This document shows, piece after piece, positions 1 to 10,476 of a stretch of 64,000 bases of DNA. The first letter of the stretch is position 1. Every line of letters begins with the position of its first letter. This stretch comes from an uncultured Actinomycetes bacterium (GTDB lineage Bacteria > Actinomycetota > Actinomycetes > Nanopelagicales > Nanopelagicaceae), in assembly GCA_903836945.1 (NCBI GenBank), contig CAILSO010000055.1:1-64000 (forward strand), in the 5' to 3' direction. Under the pieces are notes generated by a model. It searched no databases and had not been told where the DNA came from. It saw only the letters and a program-made list of their open reading frames with translations. A program made the translations under genes and the position numbers.

Positions 1-47
1 GTCAGCGCATTTCTTGCCGCAGCAAGTGCATTGGTTAGGTCAGCCAT
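1..47 (-). CDS. Partial CDS running off the left edge (N-terminus MADLTNALAAARNAL), translationally coupled to the aldehyde dehydrogenase
   Basis: Reverse-strand ATG at 47-45 overlaps the TAA stop of the upstream gene (TAATG); open to the window edge. Confidence 0.5.
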   Translation of the reverse strand, partial: MADLTNALAAARNAL

Positions 48-1564
48 TAGATCGCATCCTTCGTGATAACTCCATTGACTGTGCGCGCAATCTTCCATGG
101 ATTAGCACTTTGCAGAGCTGGTGAAAGAAGTTCATCAGAGAATCCTTGATGAGCCACAGGGCGCATAAAACGATAAATTGAATCCAGTCCCACTGAAGTT
201 GTGTGACTTGAAGATGATGGCCACTGACCGCCATGTTGCATTGCTGCGGTGACAGCTACCGCTGTTGGGAAACCATTTTGAATAACTCGGCCCGCAATCT
301 CACCAAGGGCATCCACAATTTCTTGCACTTTCTCACCGGCAACTAGGTGAAGGGCGGCGCAGAGCTGGCCTTCCATTGATTTAGCAACCTTTGCAAAGTC
401 AGCAAAATCAGCGCGAATTATTACTGTGGTGGGACCAAAGTGTTCTTCGAGTAATTCACCATTTGCCTTGGCCCAATCAACAACAAAGACGGTGGGTGTA
501 ACACCAAAGCCAGAGCTATTAGCTTGGCCTGCAAAAACTCCTAGCTCACCGCTCCTTGAGAGATTTGAAATCGCAGCGGAATAACGATCGGCGATACCCT
601 TATTTAAAAGAGGCGCCACTGCAAGAGTTGCCAAGTACTTTTCAACTTCAACAATAAAGGCATCGCCTTCGATGCCATTTGGCACAACCAAGATTCCAGG
701 TTTGGTACAGAACTGACCTGAACCAAGCGTTGCTGAATCTAGCGCAGCCTTAGCTTGATCGACTGCTTTATCTTTAAGTGATCCAGGAGTAAAGAAGACT
801 GGATTTAATGAACCCATTTCGGCAAATACTGGAATAGGAATTTCGCGCTTTGCGGCAATTTCAACTAACAACTTTCCAACCATTCCAGAACCGGTGAAAC
901 CGATTGCAGTAACTGATGGGTGTTTGGCAATCACATGGGTGATCTCTGGATTTAAACCTTGAACCATTGAGAATATTTCAGCCGGCATGCCTTCTGCCAC
1001 TAAACCAGCTACTACTGCCTCATGCATAATCTTGCAGGTATTTGGATGTGATGGATGTGCTTTAACAATTACCGGACATCCAGCAGCTAATGCGGATGCA
1101 CTATCGCCACCGATTACCGAGAAAGCAAATGGGAAATTGCTGGCCGCAAAAACACCAACTAGGCCAAGTGGTTGGTTTGCTTTGCGAATATCAGGACGCG
1201 CAGCTGGCACCCAATTTGCATCTGGGAGATCGATAATTGCTTGGTAATGAACACCTGACTCCACCAACTTGGCAAATTGTTCAAGTTGGAAAACCGTTCG
1301 AGATAGCTCGCCAGTCAAACGACCATTTGGTAGCGCCGTCTCTTTCATGGTTACTTCAATTAGTGCCTCGCGCTTTGCTTCTACCTGCTTTGCAATACTG
1401 CGCAAGATTGCCGCGCGCTTTTCTGGGGATGTGGCACCGAAGGTTGCTTTTGTAGCTGCTGCCTTTTCGATGATCGAATTAATTTCACCAGTGGTGTGCT
1501 CAGTGAAGTTATCTCCGAATGGGGTGCCAGTTGTTGGGTCAATTCCTTGGAAAGTTGCGCTCAT
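47..1564 (-). CDS. Aldehyde dehydrogenase, 2,5-dioxovalerate (alpha-ketoglutarate semialdehyde) dehydrogenase-like
   Basis: 505 aa ALDH fold; FAASNFPFAFSVIGGD, GFTGSGMVG, and GSGQFCTKPG catalytic Cys region. Confidence 0.8.
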   Translation of the reverse strand: MSATFQGIDPTTGTPFGDNFTEHTTGEINSIIEKAAATKATFGATSPEKRAAILRSIAKQVEAKREALIEVTMKETALPNGRLTGELSRTVFQLEQFAKLVESGVHYQAIIDLPDANWVPAARPDIRKANQPLGLVGVFAASNFPFAFSVIGGDSASALAAGCPVIVKAHPSHPNTCKIMHEAVVAGLVAEGMPAEIFSMVQGLNPEITHVIAKHPSVTAIGFTGSGMVGKLLVEIAAKREIPIPVFAEMGSLNPVFFTPGSLKDKAVDQAKAALDSATLGSGQFCTKPGILVVPNGIEGDAFIVEVEKYLATLAVAPLLNKGIADRYSAAISNLSRSGELGVFAGQANSSGFGVTPTVFVVDWAKANGELLEEHFGPTTVIIRADFADFAKVAKSMEGQLCAALHLVAGEKVQEIVDALGEIAGRVIQNGFPTAVAVTAAMQHGGQWPSSSSHTTSVGLDSIYRFMRPVAHQGFSDELLSPALQSANPWKIARTVNGVITKDAI

Positions 1565-1606
1565 GCCTAAAGCCTACAACCCGACCTTGGATCCTGTTTC
1601 AAATTT

Positions 1607-3574
1607 CTATTCGATAGCTGAAGCAAATTGCGATGCATACAGGTTGAAGTAGAAGCCCTTCTTGGCCATCAGTTCTTCGTGGGAACCCTGCTCGATCAGC
1701 GAACCTTTATCCATAACCAGAATTGTGTCGGCATCTCGAATAGTCGAAAGACGATGGGCAATAACAAACGAGGTTCGCCCGACGCGCAATTTAGCCATGG
1801 CTTGTTGCACCAAAACTTCGGTCCGCGTATCAACCGACGATGTGGCTTCATCAAGAATTAAGATGGCAGGGTCAGCCATGAAGGCGCGGGCAATTGTTAG
1901 AAGCTGGCGTTCGCCGTTTGAAATGGTTGCATTGTCGTCGGTAAGCAAAGAGTCGTATCCATTTGGCAAAGCGCGCAAGAAGTGATCAATATTTGCTGCT
2001 TTTGCTGCTTCAACCACTTTCTCGTGAGAAGGATCAACGCTTCCAAATTCAATATTTTCACGCATGCTTCCAGTAAATAGCCAGGTATCTTGCAGAACCA
2101 TTCCAAATTGACGACGAAGGTTATCTCTATTTAGGTCACGGGTATCGATTCCATCTAAAGTTATTCGTCCACCATTGATTTCATAAAAACGCATAATCAA
2201 ATTAACAAGCGTTGTCTTTCCGGCTCCGGTTGGTCCGACTATCGCCACGGTCTGCCCTGGCATCACAATTAAATTGAAATTTTCAATGAGCGGTTGATCG
2301 GCAACGTACCTAAATGAGACATCTTCGAAGGCAATCGCGCCGGTGGAACGACCAATCGTTTTACAATCGACTTTATCGGCAGATTCTTCAGGGGCATCGA
2401 GTAATTCAAAGAGGCGCTCAGCAGAGGCGACGCCAGATTGGATCGTATTCATTAACCCTGCAATCTGTGCAAGTGGCATTCCAAACTGGCGCGAGTATTG
2501 GATAAATGCTTGGACATCTCCAAGTGACATCGTCCCGGTAGCAACTCGATACCCGCCCAATACAGAAATTCCAACATAAATTAGATTTGAGATTAACTGT
2601 GTCGATGGTTGGATAATTCCTGACATAAATTGTGCGTTGAAGCTCGATTCATAAAGATTCTGATTTAACTTATTAAAATCGGTAACCGCTTGTTTTCTGC
2701 GGCCGAATACTTTAACCAATGAGTGACCGGTGTGCATCTCATCAACGTGGCCATTTAACTTGCCAGTCCAATCCCATTGGGCAATAAATTGCTTTTGCGA
2801 AGCCTTGGCAATACGAATCGACGCAAACATAGAAAGCGGAATTGCAATCACTGAAATTAGTGCTAATTCCGGACTGATCCAGACCATCATTATCAGAACA
2901 GAGATGATGGTCAAGAAGGAGTTTAAGATTTGAGATAGTCCTTGCTGCATTGAGTTAGAGATATTGTCGATGTCATTAGTAACACGACTCAATAAGTCTC
3001 CACGCGATTGGGTGTCAAAATAACTAAGCGGAAGTCGTCCTATTTTCTCTTCGGCTAGACGACGCAATCGATAGACAGTCTTCTGTGTTACCCCAGCCAT
3101 CAGATAAGCCTGCGCCCACATGAATAAGGCAGAAACCACATAAAGTGCTAAAGCTAAAATCAAAATTTTACTAATTGCTTGAAAATTAATTCCATGTCCA
3201 GGAACAACCGAACTCTTGTTTAACATATCGGCTAAGCGACCTTCACCGCGGGCTCGCAGCCCTGCGATCGCCTGTGCTTTCGTGACATTTTCTGGAATTT
3301 GTCGACCAAGAAAACCGTAGAAAATGTAATTAGTAGCTCGACCTAGAATTTTTGGACCAAATGCACCTATGGTGACGCTGGATGTGATCAAAATAAAAAC
3401 TAAAACGAGGGACTTACGTTCCTCGCCAACTTCTTTCAATAGTCGACGAAATGAACCACGGAAATCTTTTGACTTAGTGGGGGGCGCCCCAAACATTCCA
3501 CGCATTGGGCCACCACCTGGAGCTGCAGAAGCTGGCCGGCCAATTCCACCACTACCTGGACGCATGGTGCTCAT
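1607..3574 (-). CDS. ABC transporter, fused permease/ATPase (MdlB-like half of a heterodimeric exporter)
   Basis: Walker A GPTGAGKTT, Walker B AILILDEATSSVD, six-TM type ABC exporter N-terminus. Confidence 0.9.
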   Translation of the reverse strand: MSTMRPGSGGIGRPASAAPGGGPMRGMFGAPPTKSKDFRGSFRRLLKEVGEERKSLVLVFILITSSVTIGAFGPKILGRATNYIFYGFLGRQIPENVTKAQAIAGLRARGEGRLADMLNKSSVVPGHGINFQAISKILILALALYVVSALFMWAQAYLMAGVTQKTVYRLRRLAEEKIGRLPLSYFDTQSRGDLLSRVTNDIDNISNSMQQGLSQILNSFLTIISVLIMMVWISPELALISVIAIPLSMFASIRIAKASQKQFIAQWDWTGKLNGHVDEMHTGHSLVKVFGRRKQAVTDFNKLNQNLYESSFNAQFMSGIIQPSTQLISNLIYVGISVLGGYRVATGTMSLGDVQAFIQYSRQFGMPLAQIAGLMNTIQSGVASAERLFELLDAPEESADKVDCKTIGRSTGAIAFEDVSFRYVADQPLIENFNLIVMPGQTVAIVGPTGAGKTTLVNLIMRFYEINGGRITLDGIDTRDLNRDNLRRQFGMVLQDTWLFTGSMRENIEFGSVDPSHEKVVEAAKAANIDHFLRALPNGYDSLLTDDNATISNGERQLLTIARAFMADPAILILDEATSSVDTRTEVLVQQAMAKLRVGRTSFVIAHRLSTIRDADTILVMDKGSLIEQGSHEELMAKKGFYFNLYASQFASAIE

Positions 3575-5304
3575 GCTGCCTCCTCTGGACTCAACTGCGA
3601 AAGCACGATTTCCTTATATGTTTGGCAGGTTTCCATTAGTTCATGGTGCTTACCGATGCCAGCAATCTTTCCGGCGTCCAAGACAATTATCTGATCAGCT
3701 TCCAAAATCGTACTTACCCGTTGGGCAACCACGATTAAAGTCGAATGGGCAGATGCATTCTGCAAACTAGCTCTCAGTTTTGAATCAGTTGTGTAATCAA
3801 GTGCAGAAAAACTGTCATCCAACAAATAGATCTGTGGATTTTTAACGATGGCGCGAGCAATTGATAACCGTTGTCGTTGTCCACCAGAGAAGTTGGTTCC
3901 ACCTTGCGCAACAGCGGCCTCTAACTTGTCTGTTCCATTTCCTACAAAATCAATGGCCTGTGCAATTGTTAGCGCACGATTCATTTCTTCTTCCGAAGCA
4001 TCCGCCTTCCCATATTTCAAATTAGAGGCGATGCTTCCACCAAATAGAAAGGCCCTCTGTGGGACCAGGCCAATTTCCGACCAAATACTTTCAAGCGACT
4101 GTTCCTTTACGTCTATTCCATCCATAAGGACTTCGCCACTCGTGACATCGATAAATCTCGGAATTAGATTGAGCAAGGTTGTCTTACCACTGCCAGTACT
4201 TCCTATGATCGCAGTAAATTGTCCCGGCATTGCTGTGAAGGTAATTCCTGAGAGGATGGGGTGCTCGGCTCCCGGATAGCGAAACTCAACATCCTTGAAT
4301 TCAATTACGCCGGTCCGCTTGGCCGGAACCTTTGGTGAAGTCGTATCGATAACTGAAGACTTTGTATTCAATACTTCCTGAACTCGCTCGGCGCTTGCTT
4401 GAGCTCTCGGAATCATCAACGACATCATCACTGCCATCATTACGCTACTTAAGATAAGCATTATGTAGGAGAGAAAGGCTGTGAGATTCCCGATAGGCAT
4501 GGATCCGGAATCAATCAATTTGCCGCCAAACCATAGAACCGCAACACTAGTTAGGTTAAGGATCATCATCAAGAGCGGGAACATAATTGCGAAGGTTCTG
4601 GTAACCGAAAGAGTAGTCTTCATCAAATCTGTACTTGCTTCCGCGAATCGTTCTTCCTCGTAACTCGTTTTCACAAAAGCCCTAACTACACGAACCCCGG
4701 CGATTTGTTCACGAAGTACTAAATTGATGCGATCGATTTTTTCTTGCATCACTTTAAATAATGGAACCACCCGACGAAGTAAAAGGTAGATAATGCCGCC
4801 CATTAATGGAACTACAACTATTAGCAACTCTGAGAGCTTCGTATTAGTGCGAAGGGCCATAATCACGGCACCGATAGCCGTGATTGGAGCTGAGACCATC
4901 ATGGTCAATCCCATAAACAACACCATTTGAATTTGTTGAACATCATTAGTATTTCGGGTAATTAAAGATGGTGCCCCGAATTGATTGAGTTCTCTAGCCG
5001 AAAAATTCTCAACGGTTGAAAATACTGCGCTACGTAAGTCACGACCAAAAGCCATAGAAACTCTTGCTGCAAAAAAAGCGAGCAAAACCGAGGCTCCCAT
5101 TACGAGAGCGGATGAAGCCAGCATTATTTGGCCGATATGCCATATATAAGAGACATTACCTTTGGCGACGCCACCATTAATTAAATCGGCATTGAGGTTT
5201 GGAAGATACAGGTTAAAGATCGCTTGAATTAAGAGCAAAAGCATTACAAATAAAACCTGGGCTCGATATGGCTTTAAATACTTACGCAATATAAGTGTCA
5301 GCAA
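3571..5304 (-). CDS. ABC transporter, fused permease/ATPase (MdlA-like half)
   Basis: Walker A GSTGSGKTT, signature SGGQRQR; 4-nt overlap with the partner gene. Confidence 0.9.
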   Translation of the reverse strand: MLTLILRKYLKPYRAQVLFVMLLLLIQAIFNLYLPNLNADLINGGVAKGNVSYIWHIGQIMLASSALVMGASVLLAFFAARVSMAFGRDLRSAVFSTVENFSARELNQFGAPSLITRNTNDVQQIQMVLFMGLTMMVSAPITAIGAVIMALRTNTKLSELLIVVVPLMGGIIYLLLRRVVPLFKVMQEKIDRINLVLREQIAGVRVVRAFVKTSYEEERFAEASTDLMKTTLSVTRTFAIMFPLLMMILNLTSVAVLWFGGKLIDSGSMPIGNLTAFLSYIMLILSSVMMAVMMSLMIPRAQASAERVQEVLNTKSSVIDTTSPKVPAKRTGVIEFKDVEFRYPGAEHPILSGITFTAMPGQFTAIIGSTGSGKTTLLNLIPRFIDVTSGEVLMDGIDVKEQSLESIWSEIGLVPQRAFLFGGSIASNLKYGKADASEEEMNRALTIAQAIDFVGNGTDKLEAAVAQGGTNFSGGQRQRLSIARAIVKNPQIYLLDDSFSALDYTTDSKLRASLQNASAHSTLIVVAQRVSTILEADQIIVLDAGKIAGIGKHHELMETCQTYKEIVLSQLSPEEAA

Positions 5305-5376
5305 TTTTCATTTCCCTTCATCCAATAAGACTACTCCTCAATCATCATTCCACTTGCAGATGGGGCTACTTCAAAA

Positions 5377-6222
5377 CTATTTACGCCTTGCAGTAGTAAA
5401 ACGAGGCCGATCGGTTAAATCTTTATGAAGGGCAATTGATTCAAAATCTTTGCTCAGTTCTGAAGCAATTAGCGGGCCCTGCAATTCATTGTGCTCGATA
5501 GCAAAAAATCCACCACTCTTCAAAAGTCGGCTTGCGGCTTCAATAAATTCAAGTGGAATCGCCATGCCATTTACTGGCCCACCAAAGAGTGCCTCGGCCG
5601 GTTCAAAGATTAATTCTTGTGGAATATTTGCACCATCAGGTAAGTACGGTGGGTTAGCGACAACGACATCGCACTTAATTCCTATTAAAGCGCTCTTTGC
5701 ATCAGAGTGAAGGATGCGAATATTTTGATCATGCTTTTCGATATTGCGCTTTAGCCAAATCAAAGCATCTTCGGATTTCTCAACGGCAATAACATGAACT
5801 TCTTTTTTACCAATGGTTTCGCTAGCAATCGATATAGCAATGGCGCCAGTTCCAGAACCTAGATCAACCACACTTATTGGTTCAGCGAAGGTACCTAATT
5901 GATGCAGAACTTCATCAACCAAGATTTCAGTCTCGGGCCGCGGGATTAGAACCCCAGGACCGACCTCATATTCCAAATATCTAAACGGCGCATTTCCCAC
6001 AATATATTGCGTTGGTTTTCCAGAGAGTCTTTCGGCAATTGCTTTTGTAAAAAGTTCTTTGATTTCGATCTCTTGATCCGTTTCAATTTCAATTACACGT
6101 GAATGTAACTCCATCCGATTAATTCCAAGGATATTTGCCAAGAGAAGTTCGGCATCAACCGCCCCAATATTCTTGGTGGCTAATTGTTCCTTGCCAAATA
6201 TGAGAAGTTCTTTAGCCAGCAC
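5377..6222 (-). CDS. prmC: Peptide chain release factor N5-glutamine methyltransferase
   Basis: NPPYLP motif, SAM-binding [13 protein letters not shown], adjacent to prfA. Confidence 0.95.
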   Translation of the reverse strand: MLAKELLIFGKEQLATKNIGAVDAELLLANILGINRMELHSRVIEIETDQEIEIKELFTKAIAERLSGKPTQYIVGNAPFRYLEYEVGPGVLIPRPETEILVDEVLHQLGTFAEPISVVDLGSGTGAIAISIASETIGKKEVHVIAVEKSEDALIWLKRNIEKHDQNIRILHSDAKSALIGIKCDVVVANPPYLPDGANIPQELIFEPAEALFGGPVNGMAIPLEFIEAASRLLKSGGFFAIEHNELQGPLIASELSKDFESIALHKDLTDRPRFTTARRK

Positions 6223-7300
6223 TTTGCGATAGCTTTGCTAGCTTGTCAGCTTCAAGGAGTGCATCAATTACTGGATCTAACTCCCCATTTAGCACGGCAT
6301 CTAAATTGCTAGATTTGAAGTTAACTCGGTGATCGCTGAGGCGATTTTCTGGAAAGTTGTAAGTACGAATACGTTCAGATCGATCAACGGTACGAACCTG
6401 TTGCTTTCGTGCGGCAGCTGCTTCAGCATCTGCTTGCTCTTGCGCATGGGCTAGGAGTCTGGCCCGCAAGATACGCATCGCGGAATCTTTGTTTTGCAAT
6501 TGTGATTTCTCGTTCTGGCAGGAGACAACTACTCCGGTTGGAAGGTGAGTAATTCGAACCGCAGAGTCAGTGGTGTTAACAGATTGACCTCCGGGGCCCG
6601 AAGAGCGATAAACATCAATGCGTAAATCTTGTTGGCGAATTTCGACATCAACTTCATCGGCTTCGGCAAGAATCAGTACGCCTGCCGCTGATGTATGAAT
6701 ACGTCCTTGGCTCTCGGTCTCTGGAACACGTTGTACGCGGTGGACGCCACCTTCGAATTTCAGTTTTGCATATGGTGATTGGCCTGGTTCGGCAACGCCC
6801 TTTGATTTAACCGCCATCGAAATTTCTTTATAGCCGCCCATTTCTGATTCGGCATAGTCAATAATTTCGCATTTCCAATTATGTTTTTCGGCATAGCGTT
6901 GATACATACGAAGTAGATCGCCGGCAAATAGCGCCGATTCATCGCCACCAACACCGGCTTTAATTTCCAAAATAACATCGCGATCATCATTTGGATCACG
7001 CGGAAGTAACAATTCTTCTAACTTTGTTTCAGTCTCAGCTAACTTATTTTCAAGAGCTGGAATCTCACTTGCAAAATCAGGATCATCGGCGGCCATCTCT
7101 TTACCGGCAGCTAAATCATCTTGGGCAGATTTCCAGGCGCGATAGCCAGCAATAATCGGTCCCAGGGCGGCATAACGCTTACCAAGTTGGCGGGCCTTGC
7201 CTTGATCTGCGTGAATGGCGGGATCGGCCATCTGCTTTTCAAGTTCTTCGTACTCAGATAGCAGCGCTGGCACTTTTGGGAAACGATCTTCTGTTGCCAT
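6212..7300 (-). CDS. prfA: Peptide chain release factor 1
   Basis: [24 protein letters not shown] motif. Confidence 0.97.
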   Translation of the reverse strand: MATEDRFPKVPALLSEYEELEKQMADPAIHADQGKARQLGKRYAALGPIIAGYRAWKSAQDDLAAGKEMAADDPDFASEIPALENKLAETETKLEELLLPRDPNDDRDVILEIKAGVGGDESALFAGDLLRMYQRYAEKHNWKCEIIDYAESEMGGYKEISMAVKSKGVAEPGQSPYAKLKFEGGVHRVQRVPETESQGRIHTSAAGVLILAEADEVDVEIRQQDLRIDVYRSSGPGGQSVNTTDSAVRITHLPTGVVVSCQNEKSQLQNKDSAMRILRARLLAHAQEQADAEAAAARKQQVRTVDRSERIRTYNFPENRLSDHRVNFKSSNLDAVLNGELDPVIDALLEADKLAKLSQSAG

Positions 7301-7355
7301 TGCTACTCCTCTCGTTGAATCTCTTAATCTAGAAAGTTCTTAATATCAAAATAAA

Positions 7356-7399
7356 AAGACCGCACCTAGCTCGCGCATAGCGAACTGGGTACGGTCTTT
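7356..7399 (-). terminator. Rho-independent terminator downstream of rpmE
   Basis: Minus strand AAAGACCGTACCCAGTTCGC-TATGC-GCGAGCTAGGTGCGGTCTTT, about 20 bp stem with G-U wobbles favouring the minus strand, followed by TTATTTTG. Confidence 0.75.
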
Positions 7400-7406
7400 A
7401 AAAAAG

Positions 7407-7622
7407 CTAGTTAGCGGTCTTCTTGCCGAAACGCTCTTCGAACTTCGCTACGCGGCCACCAGTATCGAGGATACGTTGCTTGCCGGTGTAGAACGGATGG
7501 CAGACAGAACAAACTTCAACATAAATTGAGCCAGATTCTTTTGTGCTGCGGGTTTGGAAAACTTCACCGCAACCACAAGTAACTGTGGTCTCTACATAAT
7601 TTGGGTGGATCTCTGACTTCAT
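7407..7622 (-). CDS. rpmE: 50S ribosomal protein L31, zinc-binding (Cys-containing) form
   Basis: [28 protein letters not shown]...[13 protein letters not shown]. Confidence 0.95.
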   Translation of the reverse strand: MKSEIHPNYVETTVTCGCGEVFQTRSTKESGSIYVEVCSVCHPFYTGKQRILDTGGRVAKFEERFGKKTAN

Positions 7623-7719
7623 TTTTATCTCCTTGTAATGACTGGGTCGGCTTTCGACGTGAACCAGTCCTTCTTTGCTCGGATCGGAAGTTTAACCCGT
7701 ACGGGCTAAATTAAGAAAA

Positions 7720-9360
7720 TTAGCCTTCTTTTGTGCTTGGAGCTGCAGCGGATAGGCCACCTTCAGCGTTAGTTGTCTTCTGGATCTGCATCAAGAATTC
7801 AACATTCGACTTAGTGCCCTTCATGCGCTCAAGCAATAGTTCGAGTGCTTGTTGTGGCTCAAGTGCGTGCAATACGCGACGAAGACGCCAAACAATTGAA
7901 AGCTCTTCCGTTCCCATAAGGATTTCTTCCTTACGAGTACCAGATGCAACAACATCAACAGCTGGGAAGATGCGCTTATCTGCGAACTTACGGTTGAGGA
8001 TAAGTTCCATATTTCCAGTTCCCTTGAACTCTTCAAAGATAACTTCATCCATCTTTGAACCAGTATCAACAAGAGCTGTTGCAAGAATTGTTAAAGAGCC
8101 ACCGTTCTCAACGTTACGGGCGGCACCGAAGAATTTCTTTGGTGGATAGAGCGCTGCGGAATCAACACCACCAGAAAGAATTCGACCAGATGCTGGGGCG
8201 GCGATGTTGTAAGCACGACCGAGACGAGTAATTGAGTCAAGAAGAACAACAACGTCATGACCTAGCTCTACTAAACGCTTAGCGCGTTCGATCGCGAGCT
8301 CGGCTACAGAAGTGTGGTCATCTGCTGGGCGATCGAAAGTTGAAGCAATAACTTCACCCTTAATCGAACGCTGCATATCGGTAACTTCTTCTGGACGTTC
8401 ATCAACTAGAACAACCATCAAGTGACACTCTGGATTGTTAGTTGTGATCGCGTTAGCGATTGATTGCAAGACCATGGTCTTACCGGCTTTAGGTGGCGAA
8501 ACAATAAGTCCGCGTTGACCCTTACCGATTGGTGAGATCAGATCAATTACACGAGTTGTCAGAATGTTTGGTTCAGTTTCAAGTCGCAAACGCTCTTGCG
8601 GATAGAGCGGAACCAACTTGGCAAATTCAATGCGCTCCTTTGAGGTCTCAGGATCTGCGCCATTTACTGTCTCAACGCGGACTAGTGCGTTGAACTTTTC
8701 TTTGCGTTCGCCTTCGCGAGGTTGGCGTACCGAGCCTGTGATGACATCGCCTTTACGTAGGCCATATCGACGAACTTGTTGAAGCGAGACATAAACATCG
8801 TTAGGGCTTGGCAGGTAACCACCAGTGCGAATAAATGCGTAGTTCTCGAGAATATCTAGCAATCCACCAACAGGTAGCAAGACATCATCTTCAGAAATTT
8901 GAATTTCGCGTTCTTCCCGATTTCCGCGATCACGGAAACGATTATTGCGATCTCCCCGGTCACCACGGTCACGTCGGTTATGACGATCACTGCGGCCGCC
9001 TCGATCATTACGATCTGAATTATTGCCAACCCATTCCTTCTTATTTACATCAGCATCTGATGCATCATTTGGATTTGAGCCTTGGTTCTCGCCATCATCA
9101 TCGCCATCTTGATCTGATTGCGAATTGGATTTATTTGAATTCTTATTGCCACCCTTGCGACGGGCATCTCTCTCAGCGCGCTTTGCTTCGCGTTCAGCCT
9201 TTGCAGCTTCGCGATTTGCGGCTTGGAGATCGGCGATTGCACTTACTAGGTCGCCCTTTTTCATAGTTGCGGCATCTTCAATTCCCAATTGCCCTGCAAC
9301 CTTCTTCAACTCTGGAAGAAGCATCGCGGAAAGTTCGCCGTTATCTTTTGCTGTTGCCAT
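7720..9360 (-). CDS. rho: Transcription termination factor Rho with extended low-complexity N-terminal insert
   Basis: Rho core GQRGLIVSPPKAGKT, VDERPEEVTDM; long D/N/R/G-rich insert. Confidence 0.95.
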   Translation of the reverse strand: MATAKDNGELSAMLLPELKKVAGQLGIEDAATMKKGDLVSAIADLQAANREAAKAEREAKRAERDARRKGGNKNSNKSNSQSDQDGDDDGENQGSNPNDASDADVNKKEWVGNNSDRNDRGGRSDRHNRRDRGDRGDRNNRFRDRGNREEREIQISEDDVLLPVGGLLDILENYAFIRTGGYLPSPNDVYVSLQQVRRYGLRKGDVITGSVRQPREGERKEKFNALVRVETVNGADPETSKERIEFAKLVPLYPQERLRLETEPNILTTRVIDLISPIGKGQRGLIVSPPKAGKTMVLQSIANAITTNNPECHLMVVLVDERPEEVTDMQRSIKGEVIASTFDRPADDHTSVAELAIERAKRLVELGHDVVVLLDSITRLGRAYNIAAPASGRILSGGVDSAALYPPKKFFGAARNVENGGSLTILATALVDTGSKMDEVIFEEFKGTGNMELILNRKFADKRIFPAVDVVASGTRKEEILMGTEELSIVWRLRRVLHALEPQQALELLLERMKGTKSNVEFLMQIQKTTNAEGGLSAAAPSTKEG

Positions 9361-9522
9361 ATTTTTGTCTTTTATCTTTTCTAAATACTCGTTAATTTAC
9401 TTAATTAACAAGGTAATTTGATTTTATATTTTTATGATTATCTGGATTATTTACCGAATATTTCTCGGCTTTCCCGATAGGAGAAACTTAGCATAATCCC
9501 CGAAAAGTTGGCAAAACTAGGC

Positions 9523-10476
9523 TTATTCAACACCGAGTGGCGAAATGGCTACTTTCTGAGCGGTAAATGAGCCAGCCCCAACCTTCATAATCTCTTCTAC
9601 TTCAAGATCATCCATTGTGTGTAGGACTAATACTGATGGACCAGCACCAGAGACCATTGCTGCTACGCCCGCTGCGCGAAGTTTATTAACTAGTGCCAAA
9701 GTCTTAGGCATAGCTTCGGTGCGATACTCCTGATGAAGTAAATCGGTGGTTGCTTCTAATAATAAATCCGGACGTGATTGCAATGCATGCACCAATAACG
9801 CGGTACGCGCCGAATTTAGCGCTGCATCATGATGTGAAATTGTTTCAGGTAATAATTTACGTGCCTTTGAAGTTGCTAGGTGCGCTTCTGGAACAAAGAT
9901 AATCGCCTTAATTCTAGGATCGACTTTGGTCGCAACCGCATGACCAATTTGCGAACCTATTGAATCGGTACTGGTCCAAGCAATCGTCGCACCTCCTAAA
10001 ACCGCTGCTCCGACATTATCTGGATGTCCCTCTAATTCACTTCCGAGTGAGATTAAATCTTCATCGGTCATCAATTGTTCGCCACCAAGGACAAGCGCTC
10101 TTGCTAAGGCTAAACCACCAACAATTGCTGCGGCAGACGAACCAAGACCACGACCGTGAGGAATGATATTCAATTGACGAAGTGCGATTCCACGCGCCTT
10201 ATTGCCGGTGAAATCTTTTGAGCCCATATGCTCAAAGCCGCGTAACATCGCGCGAATAACTAAGTTGTTCTTATCTTTCTTAACATCATCTGCACCTTCA
10301 CCGGAGATATCGATATCAAAGCCCGGTTCATCAAGAATTTGTGCTGCATAGCGATCGCGCATATCAAGGGCTAAACCAAAGCAATCAAAGCCAGGTCCTA
10401 AGTTTGCACTAGTAGCCGGAACGCTGACCTGAACCATGGCAGCTTTAAAATTTAAACGCGCGGTTGGGTTTGCCAT
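9523..10476 (-). CDS. thrB: Homoserine kinase
   Basis: GHMP kinase motif GRGLGSSAAAIVGGL; abuts thrC. Confidence 0.93.
   Translation of the reverse strand: MANPTARLNFKAAMVQVSVPATSANLGPGFDCFGLALDMRDRYAAQILDEPGFDIDISGEGADDVKKDKNNLVIRAMLRGFEHMGSKDFTGNKARGIALRQLNIIPHGRGLGSSAAAIVGGLALARALVLGGEQLMTDEDLISLGSELEGHPDNVGAAVLGGATIAWTSTDSIGSQIGHAVATKVDPRIKAIIFVPEAHLATSKARKLLPETISHHDAALNSARTALLVHALQSRPDLLLEATTDLLHQEYRTEAMPKTLALVNKLRAAGVAAMVSGAGPSVLVLHTMDDLEVEEIMKVGAGSFTAQKVAISPLGVE

Noticed and set aside
1269-1652. 127-aa plus-strand ORF over the aldehyde dehydrogenase
   Set aside because: Entirely antisense to a well-supported gene; no motif.
8835-9266. 143-aa His/Leu-rich ORF opposite rho
   Set aside because: Antisense shadow of the low-complexity Rho insert.
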